The notes below the pieces were generated by a model that saw only the letters and a program-made list of their open reading frames with translations, was not told where the DNA came from and made no database searches. A stretch of 64,000 nt of DNA. It comes from Alkalibacterium putridalgicola. Lineage in GTDB: Bacteria; Bacillota; Bacilli; Lactobacillales; Carnobacteriaceae_A. Positions 56,435-64,000 of this stretch are shown one piece after another. The position numbers and the translations under genes were made by a program. The DNA lies in NCBI RefSeq assembly GCF_900109825.1, contig NZ_FOBL01000003.1:1-64000 (forward strand), read 5' to 3'. How positions within the stretch are numbered: the first letter of the stretch is position 1; every line of letters begins with the position of its first letter.

Positions 56435-57469
56435 TTATTTTAAAGGGTTTCCCCCGTTTAAAATCTCATTTGCAGCTGCTTCATCCGTCACTAACCATGT
56501 GTGCGGAGGAGCAGTTTTCATATGTGCTGCGATCGCTCGGGCTTTGTTTTTTCCACCGGCAACAGCAACGACATGCGGGATACTGGGCAGTTTTGAGGAC
56601 TGCAGGCCGATACGAGACAGTTTATAGACGATCTCGCCTTCCTGATTGATGAACTCACCAAATGCTTCGGCGACTGCTTCAGATTTTTCAAGTTCTTTCA
56701 GCGTTTCTTCGTTCATCCCTCTTCGTTCCGCCATATCCAAGGCGTTACCTATACTGTACAAAACAACAGAGGCATTTTCAACTAATTCGATTGTCTCTTT
56801 GATTTCAGGTTCTTCAAGCAGCAGCGAATACGTTTCGCTCCTGACATGTTCCGGTGCATACAACGCACGACTTTTTCCGCCAGTTCGCTTTGCCATGTTT
56901 TCGGCAATGACATTGGCTTGAATATCTACAGATTCACCGAGGCCGCCTCTAGCCGGGACAAACATCAGATCACGGTTGAGACCGATCTGCTGGCCCATTG
57001 CTTCTGCGACGTGTACCATTGTCGTTCCGCCCATGACGGCTATCGTACTCGCACCTTCAGGGAGCAGGAAATCCAGCACTTCCGTTGTGGCTCGCGCCAT
57101 ATCACTGGCACTTGACTGATCTGCATCCGCATTACCGATTACGATCGTGCAATGATGGATACCCAATTTGTTCGCCAGTTTTGCTTCTTTTTCCTGCGAC
57201 TGCACATGCTGTCCCATAAGTTTGTCCAATTGATGAAACACTGTAATACCGGTCGGCGTACATTCCATCCCCTGAGATGAAGATTTGATCAGGCCCTGAC
57301 TTCGCAGGACTTCAACTTCTTTTCTCAAGACCCGTTCAGTAAATCCCAGCCGATTCGCCAGTGCACGACGGCCAATGGGACCCACTTTCTGGATCTGATT
57401 CAAGATGTAATAGCGCTGTTTCAATATGTGCAGTGTTCCGGGTGCAACTTTTTCGATTACCGACAGCAT
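56435..57469 (-). CDS. cggR: Central glycolytic genes regulator CggR
   Basis: The 344-residue SorC/DeoR-type repressor has an N-terminal winged-helix (RRALANRLGFTERVLRKEVEVLRSQGLI, about 34-61) and a C-terminal sugar-phosphate-binding domain (MGGTTMVHVAEAMG, GGLGESVDIQANVIAE, VVAVAGGKNKARAIAAHM). It represses the operon it heads and is relieved by fructose-1,6-bisphosphate. The start at 57469 has GAAAGG upstream at a slightly long spacing. Confidence 0.93.
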   Translation of the reverse strand: MLSVIEKVAPGTLHILKQRYYILNQIQKVGPIGRRALANRLGFTERVLRKEVEVLRSQGLIKSSSQGMECTPTGITVFHQLDKLMGQHVQSQEKEAKLANKLGIHHCTIVIGNADADQSSASDMARATTEVLDFLLPEGASTIAVMGGTTMVHVAEAMGQQIGLNRDLMFVPARGGLGESVDIQANVIAENMAKRTGGKSRALYAPEHVRSETYSLLLEEPEIKETIELVENASVVLYSIGNALDMAERRGMNEETLKELEKSEAVAEAFGEFINQEGEIVYKLSRIGLQSSKLPSIPHVVAVAGGKNKARAIAAHMKTAPPHTWLVTDEAAANEILNGGNPLK

Positions 57470-57544
57470 ACGTGCACGAACACCTTTCCACTGAATCCCT
57501 TATTGAACTCGAACTGATTGCTCTCTTGTCTTGCATACATTCAA

Positions 57545-57573
57545 AGTATAACAGTAAGCGGGTCAGATTTCAA
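57545..57573 (-). promoter_or_regulatory. Promoter of the cggR-gap-pgk-tpiA-gpmI-eno operon
   Basis: TTGAAA (57568-57573), 17-bp spacer and TATACT (57545-57550) on the minus strand, about 75 bp before the cggR start. Confidence 0.8.
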
Positions 57574-57591
57574 CCCATCAAACCAAAATGG

Positions 57592-57613
57592 TGGGACTTT
57601 TTCCGTCCTGTCC
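57592..57613. promoter_or_regulatory. Candidate CggR operator
   Basis: The plus strand shows GGGAC, T-rich spacing, GTCC and a following TGTCC, resembling the GGGAC...TGTCC half-sites of known CggR operators. It lies upstream of the -35, whereas in Bacillus subtilis the operator is downstream of the promoter, so the assignment is tentative. Confidence 0.4.
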
Positions 57614-57624
57614 AACGTTGAAGT

Positions 57625-58161
57625 CTACGCCTTATAGGCTAGTTCCGTTTTGATCAGTTTATCAAGTTCCTCTTCGGAAATGTTCTCATCAAAAATATGA
57701 TCATTAAGGACGATCGTGGGTACTAAGGTAATATTGGCTTGTTCTGTTTCTTCTATTATACTCTCGGCATGTTCCCGGTCAGTCTGTTCCGCGGCATGTC
57801 TCTTTTCTTTTGCATACTCAGCGATAGCGTCTTCGGGCAAGTTCCCCCATTCGTCTAAATGAGCAAAGTAGTATGTGATATCTTCTTTAGCCTGTTCCGG
57901 GTTACTGTGGTCTAAAAAGCGATGAAGGACATTTCCTTTCTTCAAACCAGGTGTATCCTTATCAAAGTGTTTAACGATGCGCTGCACCATACTTTCTTTG
58001 ACGTATTTATCTAATAGAGGCAGAGAGTTCTCCCACCACTCTTTGGAATACGGACACCTTAGATTGATAAATTCGACGATTTTTACAGGTGCTTTATCAT
58101 CCCCAATAAGCAGACCTCCCTTTGTCGTCACGTTTTTACTGTTTATTGCTGATGTGTCCAA
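57625..58161 (-). CDS. DsbA/thioredoxin-fold family protein (single active-site Cys)
   Basis: The 178-residue protein has a thioredoxin-like fold with FINLRCPYSKEWW as its active-site region (Cys36) and a helical insert. Only one cysteine is present in the motif (CPYS instead of CPHC), so a thiol-disulfide exchange role by the usual two-Cys route is excluded; a monothiol or binding role is more likely. No signal peptide, so it is cytoplasmic. The start is TTG with GGAGG ten bases upstream. It lies just upstream of the cggR promoter. Confidence 0.65.
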   Translation of the reverse strand: MDTSAINSKNVTTKGGLLIGDDKAPVKIVEFINLRCPYSKEWWENSLPLLDKYVKESMVQRIVKHFDKDTPGLKKGNVLHRFLDHSNPEQAKEDITYYFAHLDEWGNLPEDAIAEYAKEKRHAAEQTDREHAESIIEETEQANITLVPTIVLNDHIFDENISEEELDKLIKTELAYKA

Positions 58162-58263
58162 TCCCTTAACGACCTCCTTTCACTAATTCTTCACTTTCTT
58201 AAGTATACTCCTGATAAAAATGGATGACCAGTCAAACGATTTCTTAAAGGTTCTCATGCAATA

Positions 58264-58294
58264 AAAAAAAGACCCGCTCTTAAAGAGCAGGTCG
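58264..58294 (-). terminator. Terminator of clpP
   Basis: GACCtGCTCTT/AAGAGCgGGTC stem with TTTTTTTT on the minus strand. Confidence 0.88.
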
Positions 58295-58307
58295 CAAGTT
58301 CTTGATG

Positions 58308-58904
58308 TTATTTAGATAAATCCGCAGATGTATCCATGATTTCATCCACGAGGCCGTATTCTTTCGCTTCATCAGCCGTCATGAAGAAGTCGCGGTCTGT
58401 ATCGCGTTCAATGACTTCCATGGACTGTCCTGTACGTTCGACTAAGATTCTGTTCAAGCGATCTCTTGTTCTCAGGATGTGTTTCGCTGCGATTTCAATT
58501 TCAGTTGCCTGTCCTTGAGCACCGCCTAATGGCTGGTGAATCATGATCTCAGAGTTCGGCAAGGCAAAACGTTTACCTTTCACACCGGCTGCAAGCAGGA
58601 AACTTCCCATAGAAGCGGCTAGTCCGATAGCGATCGTCTGAACATCTGCTTTGATGAAATTCATTGTGTCAAAAATAGCCAGTCCAGCTGTAACACTTCC
58701 ACCTGGAGAGTTGATGTAAAGGTAAATATCTTTCTCAGGATCTTGGGCATCCAGGAATAACAACTGGGCAATGACTGAGTTAGCCACTTGATCGTCGATC
58801 GGTCCACCAAGCATGATGATACGGTCTTTTAGCAAACGTGAATAAATGTCATAGGCACGTTCACCGCGTGGGGATTGTTCAATAACTGTAGGTACTAAAT
58901 TCAT
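58308..58904 (-). CDS. clpP: ATP-dependent Clp protease proteolytic subunit
   Basis: The 198-residue serine protease has the nucleophile Ser98 in [14 protein letters not shown], His123 in [10 protein letters not shown] and Asp near position 172 in [11 protein letters not shown]. It assembles as a 14-mer and degrades proteins unfolded by ClpX/ClpC/ClpE. AAGGAGGAAG precedes the ATG. A CtsR box overlaps its promoter, so it belongs to the class III heat-shock regulon. Confidence 0.97.
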   Translation of the reverse strand: MNLVPTVIEQSPRGERAYDIYSRLLKDRIIMLGGPIDDQVANSVIAQLLFLDAQDPEKDIYLYINSPGGSVTAGLAIFDTMNFIKADVQTIAIGLAASMGSFLLAAGVKGKRFALPNSEIMIHQPLGGAQGQATEIEIAAKHILRTRDRLNRILVERTGQSMEVIERDTDRDFFMTADEAKEYGLVDEIMDTSADLSK

Positions 58905-58973
58905 GTAACTTCCTCCTTAAAATACGTTCTAAATAAGTGTAGCATAAATGATATTTTTAATGAATCTAAAATG

Positions 58974-59003
58974 ATTATAACGCATTGGTCAAACAAGGTC
59001 AAA
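58974..59003 (-). promoter_or_regulatory. clpP promoter with overlapping CtsR box
   Basis: GGTCAAA-CAA-GGTCAAA (58987-59003, plus strand) is the exact CtsR heptad direct repeat. Read on the minus strand its distal half supplies the -35 TTGACC, followed after 17 bp by TATAAT (58974-58979). CtsR bound here blocks the polymerase site; heat should relieve it. Confidence 0.92.
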
Positions 59004-59061
59004 CGATTGTAGTCTGACTTTCATATTTTCCTGTTTAGGACTTTACATCATTTAGAAAAAA

Positions 59062-59670
59062 TCATCCCACCAGTTCGCCCAATACAACTTCAACGAACTC
59101 TTTTTCTTTCCGCTCAATCAAATACTGCCGGATGTGAGGATCGATGTTCAAGCGCTGGAGTTGGATATCATCGCCATCTGTCTTTCCCATGCCGACATTG
59201 TTCAGGACACGGTGATACGCTTCTCCGAGCAGTTGTTTCGTGTCGGTCGTCCATTGAGCGACTGTCTGGTGTTCTTTTGCCTTCGTTTCAATGAACGCTG
59301 ACGTTTCCTTTTTACTCAGATGCCAGTCCAATACCAGAAACTTGTCCCACACCACTTCCCGCATCCATTCAAACAGCAGCCGGTCTTTCTTCAGCAGGGC
59401 GTAAAACAGGATAGCTTTACTCGTATCCGTATCAGTCACCAAAAACTGATTGAACAAATATACATCCATTTCTTCCAGACGCTTTTGGATCTCATTAAAA
59501 AAACGCACTGTCCGGTCCTGACTATTCAGCTGAAAACGATTTTCTTCAAGCAGAATCTTCAGGATAGTCTCGTATGTTTTCCCCTCATGCAGAAGCTCAG
59601 CTACAATTCGAGTTTCTTCATATAAAAACCCTCGAGTATTTAAGATCGTCAGATAAGTATTTTCTGTCAT
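59062..59670 (-). CDS. Orphan BrxA-like (DUF1819) protein
   Basis: The 202-residue protein fits the DUF1819/BrxA pattern: an N-terminal FLYEETRIVAELLHEGKTYETILKILLEENRF, then SQDRTVRFFNEIQKRLEEMD, FYALLKKDRLLFEWMREVVWDKFLVLDWHLSKKE and AKEHQTVAQWTTDTKQLLGEAYHRVLNNVG (all by order; residues about 10-165). BrxA is a small DNA-binding component of BREX phage-defence systems. No brxB, brxC, pglX, pglZ or brxL lies nearby. It may be a lone relic or a separately working homologue. It reads from its own start and lies upstream of the clpP promoter. Confidence 0.7.
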   Translation of the reverse strand: MTENTYLTILNTRGFLYEETRIVAELLHEGKTYETILKILLEENRFQLNSQDRTVRFFNEIQKRLEEMDVYLFNQFLVTDTDTSKAILFYALLKKDRLLFEWMREVVWDKFLVLDWHLSKKETSAFIETKAKEHQTVAQWTTDTKQLLGEAYHRVLNNVGMGKTDGDDIQLQRLNIDPHIRQYLIERKEKEFVEVVLGELVG

Positions 59671-59760
59671 GATTTCTCCCCTTCCTGTTACATCTTATAG
59701 TTTCAGTATAGCATTTATCGCTCTGCGGTACATACAGCCTGTTCTCTCTTTTATGACATT

Positions 59761-59802
59761 GAAAAAACAGCTCTAAAAAACTTGACGTCCAGAGAGCTGT
59801 TT
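59761..59802 (-). terminator. Terminator after the Eis-like gene
   Basis: AAACAGCTCT/AGAGCTGTTT stem with an 18-base loop and TTTTTTC on the minus strand. Confidence 0.75.
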
Positions 59803-59840
59803 CTCAAGTGATTTAAAGAAGTTGTCAGATAAGGATTTAC

Positions 59841-61025
59841 TTAGAAATAGTCGTAAAGTTCAGGCACCCCTTTTGGAAGAATATCCTGCAGGGCCTGCGC
59901 CGTTTCCTTTGATGCAGCAAGTGATCCTTCAAACTGTAATTCATCAGCTGTTTTGAACTGCATGAACAGCTGCGTCCATGCCTGAATACTGTCTTTGAGG
60001 TGTCGGGATTCATTTCCCGGTTGCTCTTCGATCGTGACACTTACTTCGTGTTCAGAAACAGAAAGTTTGAACACGTTGTTGTTCCACTCTGCGGTATCAT
60101 CCGTAACTTCCAGCCAGAAATCCTGCTGCTTGGATGTTTGGAATGGAAACTGTTTCAGAAAACCCTCCATATCCACGATGCGCGCCATCATGTGAGACAT
60201 CATGGTCTGTTTCAAGTCTGCTTCATTGAACAAATGGGTCATACGCTGATCTGACCGACCACTATAAGTGAAACGTTCAAAGCTTGACGAGTGGGTACTG
60301 ACAAAATCCCACAAACTTCTTTCGGCTGTGCCTGAGAGAGCCATCAGTTCATGTATCTTAAAGGTATTCTGATCGTGCCCTGTAAACTCATACACGAGAT
60401 AGCCTTGCGGACTGCCTTTATCATCACGGTATAACGCCACCTTTTTCTTGTCCGGCGACAGAAATTTTTTCTCCCATAACCAGCCTGTTCGTCTGACTGG
60501 CCCTACGGACTGCGCTACCTTCTTCTCGTAGATCGCCTGGATCGCTTCTTTCTGCTCTTCATAACGTACACGTTCTATGCGGTTCTCCGGCGCTTCAAAA
60601 AGACCGAAATCTTCTGGCATGATTTGATACTGTCGTTGTTCGAAAGCTACTTCATAGCCGAATTTCCGGTAGAACCGGTAAGAAAACGGAGCGAGATAAG
60701 AAAGCACGTATCCCTGGTCTCTCATTTCTTCAAGCGCCTTTTCCAGCAACTGACGGATCGTTCCCTGGCCCCTGACTTCCGGATAGCTGCTCACGTTCCC
60801 GATACCGCCCATCTTCAATATACGGCCATGGTAATACATTTCAAATGGAAAAATGATCACTGAACTGGTCAGTTTTTCTTCAGAAAACGCCCCATAGGCG
60901 ATTCCGTTAGCAAAACAGTCAGCGACCCACTTTTTTGTTTCCTCTGTATCTTCCAAACGAAAAGCGTAAACATTTAAGTCGTGTATTTCCTGATCATGAT
61001 CTTTTGTCAGTTCCCTGATTTCCAT
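59841..61025 (-). CDS. Eis-like GNAT N-acetyltransferase with SCP2-like C-terminal domain
   Basis: The 394-residue protein has an N-terminal GNAT domain (acetyl-CoA loop GGIGNVSSYPEVRGQGTIRQLLEKAL, about 73-98), a second GNAT-like central part and a C-terminal sterol-carrier-like domain, the three-part Eis architecture. Eis proteins acetylate aminoglycosides or lysine-containing peptides; the substrate here is unknown. Start at ATG 61025. Confidence 0.83.
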   Translation of the reverse strand: MEIRELTKDHDQEIHDLNVYAFRLEDTEETKKWVADCFANGIAYGAFSEEKLTSSVIIFPFEMYYHGRILKMGGIGNVSSYPEVRGQGTIRQLLEKALEEMRDQGYVLSYLAPFSYRFYRKFGYEVAFEQRQYQIMPEDFGLFEAPENRIERVRYEEQKEAIQAIYEKKVAQSVGPVRRTGWLWEKKFLSPDKKKVALYRDDKGSPQGYLVYEFTGHDQNTFKIHELMALSGTAERSLWDFVSTHSSSFERFTYSGRSDQRMTHLFNEADLKQTMMSHMMARIVDMEGFLKQFPFQTSKQQDFWLEVTDDTAEWNNNVFKLSVSEHEVSVTIEEQPGNESRHLKDSIQAWTQLFMQFKTADELQFEGSLAASKETAQALQDILPKGVPELYDYF

Positions 61026-61103
61026 CTAAGGTCCACCCTTCCACGTTGATTCCTTACTTCGTATTATACGCTTTTTGACCCTGTTTTTTCAGTCAATGTG
61101 CAT

Positions 61104-61139
61104 AAAAAAGCTGCTGACCGATCGTTTTCAGTCAACAGC
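61104..61139 (-). terminator. Terminator after the first GH1 gene
   Basis: GCTGTTGAC/GTCAGCAGC arms (one G-U pair) with a 12-base loop and TTTTTT on the minus strand. Confidence 0.8.
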
Positions 61140-61151
61140 CCATGATTATTA

Positions 61152-62642
<1,491 letters not shown>

Positions 62643-62746
62643 CTATAGCGTGAAATCCATTACACACAATACCAATCGAAAAAAAGATTGGTTATGACTA
62701 GATCCAGCTGAAAAAGTTTGATTATTGAATCGCAGCGTGCACAATT

Positions 62747-62774
62747 TTTACTTTCAAATTCATTAGAGTATACT
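62747..62774 (+). promoter_or_regulatory. Promoter of the small membrane protein gene
   Basis: TTTACT at 62747-62752, 16-bp spacer and TATACT at 62769-62774, about 65 bp before the start codon. Confidence 0.65.
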
Positions 62775-62838
62775 TGAATTGTATAAGTAAAGAGCACACT
62801 CTTTTATCATCTATCAATTATATGAGGAGGTATGAATC

Positions 62839-63024
62839 ATGAGTGAAGAAGACGAAACGGAGAACAATGATAGAATGGGGGTAAGCCTGGCCATTGGTAC
62901 TGCTCTGGGCATTACTTTTGGTCTCCTGTTCGACAATCTGGCTATCGGCATAGCCATCGGAATCTCTCTTGGTGTGGCCATCGGTTCATCAGACAAACCT
63001 GGAGATAACAAGGAAGATAAATAA
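62839..63024 (+). CDS. Small glycine-zipper-like membrane protein
   Basis: A 61-residue protein with a charged N-terminus (MSEEDETENNDR). A hydrophobic, glycine-rich centre follows (positions 14-50) with repeated small residues: GVSLAIGTALGITFG then LAIGIAIGISLGVAIG. A charged tail ends it (DKPGDNKEDK). GGAGG lies eight bases upstream, and a promoter and terminator flank it, so it is a real single gene. It is the only plus-strand gene between two glycosidase genes. Function unknown; similar zipper peptides associate with membranes. Confidence 0.7.
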   Translation: MSEEDETENNDRMGVSLAIGTALGITFGLLFDNLAIGIAIGISLGVAIGSSDKPGDNKEDK

Positions 63025-63030
63025 TCGTTA

Positions 63031-63066
63031 AGCATGAGCTCTGTGAATGGCGTTCATGCTTTTTTT
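63031..63066 (+). terminator. Terminator of the small membrane protein gene
   Basis: AGCATGA/TCATGCT arms with a 16-base loop and TTTTTT on the plus strand. Confidence 0.8.
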
Positions 63067-63081
63067 CTGAAATTATACCCT

Positions 63082-63112
63082 AAAAAAACGCCAGCCTCTA
63101 AGGACCGGCGCT
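63082..63112 (-). terminator. Terminator after the second GH1 gene
   Basis: CGCCGGTCCT/AGGCTGGCG arms with a short loop and TTTTTTT on the minus strand. Confidence 0.82.
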
Positions 63113-63126
63113 TAAACGTTATTCAG

Positions 63127-64000
<874 letters not shown>

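Noticed and set aside
62660-62700. Riboswitch or antiterminator in the first glycosidase leader (AACCAATC/GATTGGT inverted pair)
   Set aside because: The hairpin is short, lacks a following T run, and does not match a RAT antiterminator consensus.

Overview
The window looks like chromosome of a low-to-mid GC Gram-positive, most likely a member of the Lactobacillales and plausibly Carnobacteriaceae-like. The evidence is: a tmRNA with tag ANNNNNYALAA; a SufCDSUB iron-sulfur operon of the Firmicutes type; a CggR-gap-pgk-tpiA-gpmI-eno glycolytic operon; a CtsR-box-controlled clpP; Gram-positive AGGAGG ribosome binding sites; and lipoproteins with typical lipoboxes. Genus cannot be fixed from the sequence alone. 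Most genes lie on the minus strand.

Layout. 1-300 is the end of an IS3-family insertion sequence, running off the left edge. 0.5-7.5 kb holds assorted metabolic and membrane genes: SDR, YczE-like, GNAT, YghU-type GST, EamA transporter, C26 peptidase and an unknown membrane/Asp-box protein. 7.6-9.8 kb is a small accessory island with a RelBE-type and a MazEF-type toxin-antitoxin pair, plus a decayed second copy of the mazE/sufB-3' segment. 9.8-15.1 kb is the suf operon. 15.3-23.4 kb has a PLD-family enzyme, a 5'-truncated SDR next to a decayed tandem array, gcvH-yusI, a YihY/BrkB protein, an FAH-family enzyme and a Na/Pi cotransporter. 23.9-33.6 kb is one peptide-use operon: Opp-type ABC transporter plus three M20 hydrolases. 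It is followed by a 5-oxoprolinase (pxpBCA) operon at 36.1-39.0 kb in which PxpC is fused to a biotin carboxyl carrier domain. 40.3-48.8 kb holds ssrA, panE plus an orphan PTS IIC, a histidine phosphatase, and smpB-rnr-est separated from secG by a clean 51-bp tandem array. 50-57.5 kb is the glycolytic operon. After it come a DsbA-like protein, clpP, an orphan BrxA/DUF1819 protein, an Eis-like acetyltransferase and two tandem family-1 glycosidases, the second cut by the right edge.

How the genes fit together. Several units point to growth on peptides and sugars: oligopeptide import, intracellular hydrolysis by M20 enzymes, and 5-oxoproline recovery to glutamate on one side; phospho-beta-glucosidases and the complete lower glycolytic operon on the other. 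Quality-control genes (ssrA, smpB, rnr, clpP) are present in a familiar arrangement.

The most unusual content is non-coding. There are two copies of a ~127-bp palindromic element whose stems differ by compensating changes while the apical loop is conserved (3813-3940 and 53874-53999). There are also several unrelated tandem repeat arrays, all with a 51-bp period (8.5, 9.6, 17.9, 35.1 and 47.9 kb). One of these is open in a reading frame on both strands. These and the PxpC-carrier fusion are the best candidates for something undescribed.
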